64,000 bases of DNA, from contig CM019704.1 of NCBI GenBank assembly GCA_009760885.1, forward strand, positions 12,112,303 through 12,176,302, in the 5' to 3' direction. Source of the stretch: Achatina immaculata. Taxonomy: Eukaryota; Mollusca; Gastropoda; Stylommatophora; Achatinidae. Shown here piece by piece: positions 54,744 through 64,000 of this stretch. How positions within the stretch are numbered: the first letter of the stretch is position 1; each line of letters opens with the position of its first letter. The position numbers and the translations under genes were made by a program. The notes beneath the pieces are model-generated. The model worked only from the letters and a program-made list of their open reading frames with translations, had not been told where the DNA came from and did no database searches.

Positions 54744-55386
54744 TTACCGGAAAGCCTCGACGTGTTTTGAGATACCCGTGTATCCCCGCCGGGTGAGAGG
54801 TGGTTGCCCATCCAGTCCAGAGTTGGACTTTCTCACCGGAAGACCTCAGTGTGATTAGGATACGCATACATCCCCGTCGGGTGAGAGGTGGTTGCCTATC
54901 TAGACTGCACTGGTCCAGTGTCTCCGACTTCAGCATTTTGTGGTCGTGGCCGCTACCATTCCTAGTTGTGACTATGACGGAGCTTTTGTCCAGGAGGACG
55001 AATCCTCGCCACTAGTAAGTTTCACCCCTGGATTGAGCTGTTTTAGGCGTATTATCCCAGTATGGGCGTGTTTAGGACGTGACCGACCTCTAGAGCGGAG
55101 GTACCGTGACATGCGTAGCCATAAAGTTTCACTCCTGGTGTAAGCCGGTTTAGGCATATTTTACCAATATGGATGTATATCGCCCGGCTTCTATAGCAGA
55201 GGTGCCGTGGTATGTGTAGCTCTCGCCGGGACACTACTGGACACACTGATTAAGTTTCACTTTATCTTTTCCATCACCTTTTCACATCGGCGACGCACGG
55301 CAACCCTAATTTCTTTTTCGCATTTTCTTCATTGGCCGAGAGGAGTTTCACACCACGGGCCGCACCCGAAGAATCTTGCCTGCAGT
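54744..55386 (-). mobile_element. Retroposon F, truncated at both ends
   Basis: Minus orientation. Carries two units of the 88-bp module (CACCGG and GGGTGAGAGGTGGTTGCC words), two of the 105-bp module (TCTAGAG, GTAAGCCGGTTTAGGC) and part of one 229-bp module. The AAG tail and true 5' end are missing. It is more diverged from the copies at 58-61 kb than those are from each other. Confidence 0.82.
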
Positions 55387-55440
55387 GTTTATATTAGCTA
55401 ACAGTTGTGCTGTTTATATTAGCTAACAGTTGCACTGTTT
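55387..55440. repeat. 25-bp tandem repeat (left of palindrome)
   Basis: TTTATATTAGCTAACAGTTG plus TGCTG, two or so units. The same unit occurs on the far side of the palindrome (56850-56905). Confidence 0.88.
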
Positions 55441-55449
55441 AAATTACCT

Positions 55450-56810
55450 AAATAATACAGGTAAATAGAGGTGTATGGTGCTGATTTACAAAGAGGCAGA
55501 GGGAGTGAGTAAAATGAAGAAGAAACAAATAGAAAGTATGAGAACAAGATGAGAATGTATAAATGAAAAACATACAACATCCAATATTTCGGCAATAGCC
55601 CTTTTTCGAGGATAACATACACAAACAAAACAACATATAACGTATCTTATCCTCCTGAATAGGAAACAACACAAGATGTGTGCCCCTTTGACTAGGTATA
55701 GAGACCACGGGGGGGGGGGGGGGGGACAAAGGAAACCAGGAAAAGCCAATAAGAAATATGAGGCGGGGAAAAAGAGAGACGGAAGGACAATAGACACCTG
55801 CTGCGCAGTTGTCGGTGGGGAGGGGGAGATAAGGGGAACTGGAGAGATAATGAAAGAAGAACTAGGAACGAACAGAAGCTGTCATAAACACACGTAGCAC
55901 CCTAGAGACGCAAATAGTAGTAAGACGAAGGAAGTAGGGAGATAATAAAACTTGTGAATAGGACCAGACCTTGGTAGTTTTCGGCAATAAACACCTATAA
56001 GCCGCCGAAGAAGGTGGCATTGGGAAGCTAGGAGAAAGAAACAAGAAAGTAGATACAAATAGCAGAAAAAAGTGCAAAACTATAGACGTTAAAGGAAACT
56101 GAAGAGCGCCTTATTTTCAAGAGGCTGTCTCCACTCAGCTGGAATTAACAATGTCTTCAGTTTCCTTTAACTTCTTTACTTTTCTACTTCTTCCTGCTAT
56201 TTATATCAACTTTCTTGCTTCTTTCTCCTGGATTCCCAAAGCCACCTTCTCTGGCGGCTTATAGGTTTTTATTGCTGCACAAGGTCTGGTTCTATTCACC
56301 AGTTTTATTATCTCCCTGCTTCCTTCGCCTCACTATTATTTGCGTCTCTAGGGTGCTACGTGTGTTTATGACAGCTTCTGTTCGTTCCTAGTTCTTCTTT
56401 CATTATCTCTCCCGTTCCCCTTCTCTCTCTTCTCCCCCCCTCCCCACCGACAACTGCGCAGCAGGTGTCTATTGCCCTTCCGTCTCTCCTTTTCCCCGCC
56501 TCATATTTCCTATTGGTTTCTTCTGGTTTCCTTTGTGGTCCCCTGTGGTCTCTATACCTAGTCAAGGAGACACACTTTCCTGTGTTGTTTCCTATTCAGG
56601 AGGACGTCACTAAGATAAGTTATATGTTGTTTCGTTTGTGTATGTTATCCCCGAAAAAGAGCTATTGCCGAAATATTGGATGTTGTATGTTTTTCATTTA
56701 TACATTCTCATCTTGTTCTCATACTTTCTATTCGTTTTTTTTTCATTTTACTCACTCCCTCTGCCTCTTTATAATACTGCACCATACACCTCTATTTACC
56801 TGTATTATTT
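55450..56810. mobile_element. 1.36-kb palindrome: foldback-like element
   Basis: Left arm 55450-56105 and right arm 56154-56810 are reverse complements with only a few percent mismatches in the stretches I compared. They are separated by 48 bp (56106-56153). The outermost AAATAATACAGGTAAATAGA pairs with the right end, and the innermost TTAAAGGAAACTGAAGA (56089-56105) with 56154-56170. Both sides adjoin the same 25-bp repeat, consistent with one insertion into that repeat. The left arm has a run of about 17 G (55711-55727). No transposase or convincing ORF. It could be a foldback transposon, an inverted duplication, or two head-to-head copies of one element. Confidence 0.85.
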
Positions 56811-56849
56811 GTACCAGTTTTACTGCAGCCGCCATCTCTTTTATCTTTA

Positions 56850-56905
56850 TATTAGCTAACATTTGTGCTGTTTATATTAGCTAACAGTTGTACTGCTTAT
56901 ATGAC
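56850..56905. repeat. 25-bp tandem repeat (right of palindrome)
   Basis: TTTATATTAGCTAACA units continuing the pre-insertion array. Confidence 0.88.
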
Positions 56906-57149
56906 CCAAAAAACCATAGTTTGTATATTAGCTGTGTGGAAAGCGGTGAATATTTTTATATTTGTATAACATTTTGTTACAGAAAGCTGGCTGAACAATA
57001 ACAACAACAATGACAATAAGATAATAGCGAAAATAGTAAGGTCATACTATAACTAACTGTAAAACATTTTTTAGCCAAAATACTCTTCCACGAGTCAAGT
57101 CCCAGATATAATCTCTTCTAAATAATCATTTATATCTGAACCAAGAGCA
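56906..57149. other. No gene seen
   Basis: AT-rich spacer. Confidence 0.4.
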
Positions 57150-57295
57150 ACGTATACTCTCTAAGCTAAACTCTACACATATTATCTCAAAGCTATACTG
57201 TATAATACTATCTCTAAACTATAATCTGTACATATTATCTCTAAATTATGCTCTATACATATTATCTCTAAACTATACATAGTGATATCCGAACC
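57150..57295. repeat. About 27-30-bp degenerate tandem repeat
   Basis: ACATATTATCTCTAAACTAT words repeat four or five times with variable spacing. Confidence 0.75.
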
Positions 57296-57924
57296 AAGAA
57301 CAACATGTTATCTCTAAGCTACACAATCATAACACTGACCTCTTAAGAGCCTTCTGTTGTTTGTTTTCATATTTCTCCCGAATTAATTACCCCCTCCCCT
57401 CCTCACCTCCTCTCTAAGCCTCTTGCTAAACACTTGGACTACCCCCCCCCCATGCTGTCCTCCGTCTCCATCATTCTTAATGGCCCGGGCGGCTGGAACC
57501 TCCACACTTCCATGAGACAATATGTCAGGCAGAAATCAGAGAAGACCAGAATTCCCTACAGACTCCCCGGCTGGATCATTAGCGTCGGATACTGAGCTGT
57601 TTCCAGCGAAGATTGGGCTCAACCTGCTTGTGATGACGTGTCTCTTCTTCGTGGAACCAGCATGAATTCGGGCTGTGATTGGTAGAAATCTTAAACAAAA
57701 GCCTGGAGTCTTCTTTGACGTTGGAGCAAGAAATGTGCTAGACAGAACACAACATACAGGGACAGTTGTGGTGAGCGCAGGGACTGGAGAGATTTGGGGA
57801 GTTTATTTCAGTAGAGCCTACTAGCGTCTGCTAAGCCATAGGTAGGCTCTTGACAGCCATGTTGGGCCCGCCATGGAGAAAGTGGGGTCTGTAAAAGGAC
57901 ACATCAAGTACGTGAAAGAGCAGT
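57296..57924. other. Single-copy, GC-richer sequence; no gene identified
   Basis: Includes C-rich runs (57385-57450). Frames are short and without motif. It could be host sequence. Confidence 0.4.
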
Positions 57925-58296
57925 GTCACATGTCAGGTCAACAGATTAAGTCCTCATTATTTAGAGCACTAAAATATGTCACATGTCAGGTCAGTGGTGC
58001 AAGTTTTCATCATTTAGAGCACTAGAAATATGTCACATGTCAAGTCAACAAAGCAAGTCTTCATTATTTAGAGCACTAGAAATATGTCATAGAAATAAAG
58101 ATCAATCAATCAGTCACATGTCAGGTCAATAGAGCAAGTCTTGATTATCTAGAGCACTAGAAATATTCCTTATGTCAGGTCAACAGAGCAAGTCCTCATT
58201 ATTTAGAGCACTAGAAATATGCCACATGTGAAGTCAACACAGCAAAACATTATTATTTAGAGCACTAGAAATATGTCACATATCAGGTCAAGTTTT
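57925..58296. repeat. 54-bp satellite
   Basis: ATTATTTAGAGCACTAGAAA and ATATGTCACATGTCAGGTCA are the shared words, about seven units. The same array continues at 59802-59911 and 61417-61490, between and after the two F copies. A 23-bp foreign stretch sits at 58090-58112. Confidence 0.93.
58090..58112 (+). mobile_element. Tail-only LINE/SINE insertion
   Basis: AGAAATAAAGATCAATCAAT interrupts one satellite unit and is flanked by GTCA (58086-58089 and 58113-58116). AAATAAAGAT followed by AATC repeats looks like the extreme 3' end of a LINE or SINE, meaning an insertion truncated almost to its tail. Confidence 0.55.
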
Positions 58297-59853
58297 GGTT
58301 CTAAGGACTGTTATTGCCGGAGGTGGGGTGGAGAATTCGATCTCCACTCCAACGGCGTGCGTCTCAAACAGCCTCTGGCAGTCAAGTCCAGCTCCTGGCC
58401 TTCCCGTGGCAGAACTGTTTAAACTGACAGGAGAAGGGGCGAGGGCGAATATCTGGCGCCTGAAAACCAGACACTTAGGGTAGATGAGTGGCACGTTTGG
58501 TAGCTCATCTGCCGCTGTTGGCGAGATTCTTCAGCTGCCGTGCGTGGAGCGGTGCTCCTCCCGGCCAATGAAGAAAAGTGCAAATGGGGTTGCCGCGCAG
58601 CACCACTGCGGAAAAGGTGGTAGAAAGGATAAAGCGAAACAAACAGTCAAATCACGGCACCTCTGGTCTGGAGGTCGGCCACGTCCTGAGTGCAGTCATA
58701 TCGGGTGAAATGCATGAACCGGCTTATCTTAGAAGTTAAGACACTGCTGGCGAGACTCTTCGAATGCCGCGCGTGGAGTGAAGCTCCTCCCGGTCAAGGA
58801 AGAAAATGTGGAAAAGAAATAAAAGTTGCTGTGTGGCGCCGATGGGAAAAGGTGGTGGAAAGGATAAAGTGAAGTTTAATCGGTATGTCCAGTAGTATCG
58901 CTGCGAGAGCTAAACATACCACGGCGCCTCTGCTCTAGAGGCCGGCCATGTCCGAAATATACCTACACTGGTGAAATATGCCTAAACCGGCACACACCAG
59001 GGGTGAATCTTGATGGCTAAACATGTCATGCCACCTCCGCTCTAGAGGTCGGTCACGCCTGATATACACCCATACTTATGAATTATGCCTAAACCGGCTC
59101 ACACCAGGGGTGAATCTTGAAGGCTACGCATGTCACGGTACCTCTGCTCTAGAGGTCGGTCACCTCCAAAACACACCCATACTAAACCGGCTCAACCCAG
59201 GGGTGGAAGTCACTAGTGGCGAGGATTCGTCCTCCTGGACAAAAGCTCCATCCTGGTCACAACTAGGAATGGTAGCGGCCACGACCACAAAATGCTGAAG
59301 TCGGAGACACTGGACCAGCGCAGTCTAGATAGGCAACCACCTCTCACCCGGCAGGGATGTTTGCGTATCCTAATCGCGCTGAGGTTTTCCGGTGAGAAAG
59401 TCCAACTCTGGACTGGATGGGCAACTACCTCTCACCCGGCAGTGATACAAGGGTATCTCAAAACACGTCGAGGTTTTCCGGTGAGAAGGTCCAACTCTGG
59501 CCTGGGTGGGCTACCACCTCTCACCCAGCGGGGATGCACTGATATCCTAAACACGTCGAGGTCTTCCGGTGAGAAAGTCCAACTCTAGACTAAACTGGTG
59601 CAACGAAAACCACGGTGTCACGCAATCCGCTTCAGAAACCCACCAAGAATACAGGCTAAAGCCCTGCGATAATCTGAACCTCGTGTGGTCCTCTCGGGGA
59701 TCTCCACACAGGAGACCACGGGACCTAACGAGGACCACAGGTGTAAACTCAGTAGGATCACAGTGCGGTCTTGGTGATAGAAGCGAACGAAGAAGAAGAA
59801 GGTTAAGTTTTCATTATTTAGAGCACTAGAAATATGCCACATGTCAAATCAAC
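58239..59853. repeat. 1,615-bp tandem duplication, unit 1
   Basis: Unit 1 (58239-59853) and unit 2 (59854-61468) contain the F element plus flanking satellite and appear identical over their coding-size frames. Offsets are exactly 1,615 bp throughout. The endpoints lie in 54-bp satellite units, where unequal exchange would be easy. Confidence 0.9.
58297..59801 (+). mobile_element. Retroposon F, long copy 1
   Basis: 1,505 bp inserted in the 54-bp satellite, flanked by GTCAAGTTTT (58287-58296) and GTTAAGTTTT (59802-59811). 5' end GGTTCTAAGGACTGTTATTG; 3' end an AAG tail after GATAGAAGCGAACG. Interior modules in order: a 229-bp unit in two copies (TGGCGAGA.TCTTC at 58519 and 58748), a 105-bp unit in three copies (CCGGC.CACACCAGGGGTGAA; about 58905-59205), and an 88-bp unit in three copies (CCTCTCACCC; 59327-59590). 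No long ORF and no RT. TSD plus simple-repeat tail indicate retroposition using another element's machinery. The modular interior resembles a LINE 5' UTR or a long SINE-like element, but I know no named family. Confidence 0.85.
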
Positions 59854-61468
59854 ACAGCAAAACATTATTATTTAGAGCACTAGAAATATGTCACATATCA
59901 GGTCAAGTTTTGGTTCTAAGGACTGTTATTGCCGGAGGTGGGGTGGAGAATTCGATCTCCACTCCAACGGCGTGCGTCTCAAACAGCCTCTGGCAGTCAA
60001 GTCCAGCTCCTGGCCTTCCCGTGGCAGAACTGTTTAAACTGACAGGAGAAGGGGCGAGGGCGAATATCTGGCGCCTGAAAACCAGACACTTAGGGTAGAT
60101 GAGTGGCACGTTTGGTAGCTCATCTGCCGCTGTTGGCGAGATTCTTCAGCTGCCGTGCGTGGAGCGGTGCTCCTCCCGGCCAATGAAGAAAAGTGCAAAT
60201 GGGGTTGCCGCGCAGCACCACTGCGGAAAAGGTGGTAGAAAGGATAAAGCGAAACAAACAGTCAAATCACGGCACCTCTGGTCTGGAGGTCGGCCACGTC
60301 CTGAGTGCAGTCATATCGGGTGAAATGCATGAACCGGCTTATCTTAGAAGTTAAGACACTGCTGGCGAGACTCTTCGAATGCCGCGCGTGGAGTGAAGCT
60401 CCTCCCGGTCAAGGAAGAAAATGTGGAAAAGAAATAAAAGTTGCTGTGTGGCGCCGATGGGAAAAGGTGGTGGAAAGGATAAAGTGAAGTTTAATCGGTA
60501 TGTCCAGTAGTATCGCTGCGAGAGCTAAACATACCACGGCGCCTCTGCTCTAGAGGCCGGCCATGTCCGAAATATACCTACACTGGTGAAATATGCCTAA
60601 ACCGGCACACACCAGGGGTGAATCTTGATGGCTAAACATGTCATGCCACCTCCGCTCTAGAGGTCGGTCACGCCTGATATACACCCATACTTATGAATTA
60701 TGCCTAAACCGGCTCACACCAGGGGTGAATCTTGAAGGCTACGCATGTCACGGTACCTCTGCTCTAGAGGTCGGTCACCTCCAAAACACACCCATACTAA
60801 ACCGGCTCAACCCAGGGGTGGAAGTCACTAGTGGCGAGGATTCGTCCTCCTGGACAAAAGCTCCATCCTGGTCACAACTAGGAATGGTAGCGGCCACGAC
60901 CACAAAATGCTGAAGTCGGAGACACTGGACCAGCGCAGTCTAGATAGGCAACCACCTCTCACCCGGCAGGGATGTTTGCGTATCCTAATCGCGCTGAGGT
61001 TTTCCGGTGAGAAAGTCCAACTCTGGACTGGATGGGCAACTACCTCTCACCCGGCAGTGATACAAGGGTATCTCAAAACACGTCGAGGTTTTCCGGTGAG
61101 AAGGTCCAACTCTGGCCTGGGTGGGCTACCACCTCTCACCCAGCGGGGATGCACTGATATCCTAAACACGTCGAGGTCTTCCGGTGAGAAAGTCCAACTC
61201 TAGACTAAACTGGTGCAACGAAAACCACGGTGTCACGCAATCCGCTTCAGAAACCCACCAAGAATACAGGCTAAAGCCCTGCGATAATCTGAACCTCGTG
61301 TGGTCCTCTCGGGGATCTCCACACAGGAGACCACGGGACCTAACGAGGACCACAGGTGTAAACTCAGTAGGATCACAGTGCGGTCTTGGTGATAGAAGCG
61401 AACGAAGAAGAAGAAGGTTAAGTTTTCATTATTTAGAGCACTAGAAATATGCCACATGTCAAATCAAC
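59854..61468. repeat. 1,615-bp tandem duplication, unit 2
   Basis: Second unit. Similarity with unit 1 ends after CATGTCAAATCAACA, where unit 2 continues TAACAAGTC and unit 1 continues CAGCAAAAC. Confidence 0.9.
59912..61416 (+). mobile_element. Retroposon F, long copy 2 (from the duplication)
   Basis: Same structure as 58297-59801, including module copy numbers (2, 3, 3) and AAG tail. It arose by tandem duplication of copy 1 rather than by a new insertion, because the flanking satellite is duplicated with it. Confidence 0.88.
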
Positions 61469-61534
61469 ATAACAAGTCTTCATTATTTATGTGTGTATAA
61501 AGTATGTATATGTTTGTGATGTATGTATAAAATA

Positions 61535-61740
61535 TGTACGATTAGTGTAGAGATGGTAGATTGTTGTAAAGATGGTAGATTATTGTAGAGATGGTATAAT
61601 GTTGTAAAGATGGTAGATTGTTGTAGATATGATAGAGTGTTGTAGAAATGGTAGAGTGTTGTAATAATGACAGGCTGTTGTAAAGGTGGTAGATTGTTGT
61701 AGAGATGGTAGAGTGTTGTAGAGATGACAGCCTGTTGTAG
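61535..61740. repeat. 19-bp minisatellite
   Basis: GTAGAGATGGTAGATTGTT, about eleven units, with GTAAAGATGG and ATGACAG variants. Confidence 0.92.
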
Positions 61741-61980
61741 TGATGGCTTTTGTGCTGACTTACATCGATCTGGGCGTACTTTGTGCTACTCTGTCTTACA
61801 AGGAGTATACAAAAGATTTAATTGTGTACTTTTAAAATCTATTTTTTGTATATGGTATTCAGTAAAGATATTTGTCTGGAATATTAGATTGTTGTATGTT
61901 CTTAATTTATGTGTTTTTGTCACATTTTTGCTACTCCCAATTCTCCCCAGTTTCCTCACTGTTTTTTCTTAGAAAAGGAG
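61741..61980. other. No gene; possible distant relative of the palindrome arm
   Basis: GGAATATTAGATTGTTGTAT near 61877-61898 resembles GAAATATTGGATGTTGTATG in the palindrome arms, and both are followed by T-rich sequence. Weak evidence. Nothing else seen. Confidence 0.3.
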
Positions 61981-62895
61981 TTGAATGTTGCTAGAACTGA
62001 AATCTAATAAGGTAGATGTCAAAGTTGAATGTTGCGAGAACTGAAATCTAATAAGGTAGATGTCAAAGTTGAATGTTGCTAGAACTGAAATCTAATAAGG
62101 TAGATGTCAAAGTTGAATGTTGCTAGAACTGAAATCTAATAAGGTAGATGTCAAAGTTGAATGTTGCTAGAACTGAAATCTAATAAGGTAGATGTCAAAG
62201 TTGAATGTTGCTAGAACTGAAATCTAATAAGGTAGATGTCAAAGTTGAATGTTGCTAGAACTGAAATCTAATAAGGTAGATGTCAAAGTTGAATGTTGCT
62301 AGAACTGAAATCTAATAAGGTAGATGTCAAAGTTGAATGTTGCTAGAACTGAAATCTAATAAGGTAGATGTCAAAGTTGAATGTTGCTAGAACTGAAATC
62401 TAATAAGGTAGATGTCAAAGTTGAATGTTGCTAGAACTGAAATCTAATAAGGTAGATGTCAAAGTTGAATGTTGCTAGAATTGAAATCTAATAAGGTAGA
62501 TGTCAAAGTTGAATGTTGCTAGAACTGAAATCTAATAAAGTAGATGTGAAAGTTGAATGTTGCTAGAACTGAAATCTAATAAGGTAGATGTCAAAGTTGA
62601 ATGTTGCTAGAACTGAAATCTAATAAGGTAGATGTCAAAGTTGAATGTTGCTAGAACTGAAATCTAATAAGGTAGATGTCAAAGTTGAATGTTGCTAGAA
62701 CTGAAATCTAATAAGGTAGATGTCAAAGTTGAATGTTGCTAGAATTGAAATCTAATAAGGTAGATGTCAAAGTTGAATGTTGCTAGAACTGAAATCTAAT
62801 AAAGTAGATGTGAAAGCGATTGTTGGTATAACTGAAAGCTAATAAGTTAGATGTCAAAAATGAATGTTGCTATAACTGAAAGCTGATGAAGTAGC
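61981..62895. repeat. 44-bp satellite with a 264-bp higher-order block
   Basis: GTTGAATGTTGCTAGAACTG and AAATCTAATAAGGTAGATGT plus CAAA, about 20 units, almost identical. A variant pair (AGAATTG, then AATAAAGTAGATGTGAAAG) occurs at about 62476-62555 and again 264 bp (six units) later. Confidence 0.96.
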
Positions 62896-62984
62896 TTAGA
62901 CCACATGCCCTCCTTACCAAAATGTTCCAGCAATGAGATAAAGAACACACGATATGTGATGGCATATCAATTTGAGATAAAATA

Positions 62985-64000
62985 ACCACGAGGTAGACTA
63001 TACCACCGGTTATACTATACCGCCAGGTAGACCATGCGACCAGTTAGACTATATCACTAGGTAGACCACATCACTAGTTAGACTATACCACCAGTTAGAC
63101 CATACCACCATGTAGACCATACCATCAGTTAGACTGCCCCACCAGGTAGACCATACCACCAGGTAGACCATACCATCAGTTAGACTATACCACCAGGTAG
63201 ACCATACCACCAGATAGACCATACCACCAGTTAGACTATACTACCAGGTAGACCACATCACTAGGTAGATCATATCACGATGTAGACCATACCACCAGTT
63301 ACACTTCTCCACCAGGTAGACCATACCACCAGTTAGACTATACCATCAGTTAGACCACATCACCAGGTAGACCACATCAACAGTTAGACTATACCACCAG
63401 TTAGACTAAAAACTAGGTAGACCATACCACCAGGTATACCATACCACCAGGTAGACCATATCACCAGTTGACTATAGCACGAAATAGACCATACCAGCAT
63501 TTAGACTACACCACCAGGTAGACCATACCACCAGGTATACCATACCACCATTTAGACCACACCACCAGGTAGACCACACCACCAGGTAGACCATACCACC
63601 AGGTAGACAACACCACCAGGTATACCATACCACCAGGTAGACCATATCACCAGTTAGACCACACTACTAGGTAGACCATACCACCAGTTAGACCACACCA
63701 CCAAGTAGACCATATTACCAGTTAGACCACACCACCATTTAGACCATACCACCATTTAGACCATACCACCAGGTAGACCACACCACCAGGTAGACCATAT
63801 CACCAATTAGACCACACCACGAGGTAGACTATACCACCAGTTAGACCACACCACCAGGTAGACCATACCACCAGGTAGACCACACCACCACAAAGACCAT
63901 ATCACGAGTTAGACCACACCCCCATTTAGACCATACCTCCAGGTAGACCATACCACCAGGTAGACCATACCACCACTTAGACTATACCAAAAGGTAGACC
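62985..64000. repeat. 17-bp satellite running off the window edge
   Basis: ACCAGGTAGACCATACC units, about 59 copies, with AGTTAGACTATACC and ACATCACTAGG variants. Continues past the end of the window. Confidence 0.95.

Noticed and set aside
55570..55620. Hammerhead ribozyme core near GCCGAAATATTGG in the palindrome arms
   Set aside because: A short GGC-TATT-GCC stem and GAAA are present in the left arm, but the CTGANGA half of the core is not convincing and the stem is broken in the other arm.
58297..61457. Several 60-98-codon frames in the F elements as genes
   Set aside because: They follow internal repeat modules, lie on both strands, and are not preserved in the diverged copies at 13534 and 54744.

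Overview
This is a gene-poor, AT-rich stretch of a metazoan nuclear genome. It is most likely from a lophotrochozoan such as a mollusc, but that is inferred from the mix of RTE-like LINEs, a Penelope-like fragment and dense minisatellites, not proven. I find no convincing host protein-coding gene, rRNA, tRNA or CRISPR array, and nothing prokaryotic. The open frames that look like genes are either decayed retrotransposon ORFs or tandem repeats whose unit length is a multiple of three.

Layout. 1-4.7 kb: a Penelope-like GIY-YIG remnant, a scrambled RTE-like LINE (family A) and two 3'-end LINE scraps (A'), one nested with a perfect 12-bp target-site duplication (TSD). 5.1-11.6 kb: LINE G with a twin-priming-type inversion, then a long LINE B copy split by a nested LINE C with an 11-bp TSD, then a decayed LINE H. 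12.4-26.9 kb: tandem arrays (56, 21, 12, 42, 51, 29 and 44-48 bp units) interrupted by retroposon F and by a C-like LINE, both with TSDs. 27.6-34.7 kb: LINE D carrying a nested B fragment, then a 39-bp satellite holding a structurally complete 3.3-kb B copy with a 10-bp TSD. 34.8-46.4 kb: more minisatellites, one of them grown from the 3' end of LINE D, a possible housekeeping-type promoter near 44.75 kb, and a 1-kb TTAG/TCAG tract continuous with the tail of LINE I. 47-51.8 kb: a 33-bp satellite around a 1.4-kb unique island. 51.8-57 kb: a jumble of B, D and F pieces and a 1.36-kb near-perfect palindrome. 57.9-64 kb: a 1,615-bp tandem duplication of satellite plus element F, then 19-, 44- and 17-bp arrays.

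How it fits together. The region behaves as a sink for LINEs and minisatellites. The LINEs belong to at least eight families and mostly end in simple-sequence tails (ATG, ATAG, AATG, CTGA, AG, TA). Most copies are 5'-truncated and every coding copy carries stops or frameshifts. Nesting gives partial relative ages: C went in after B, one B fragment after D, A' after A, and F, B and C2 after the arrays that hold them. The strongest candidates for something undescribed are the modular non-coding retroposon F, the long palindrome, and the LINE tails that have seeded new tandem arrays.
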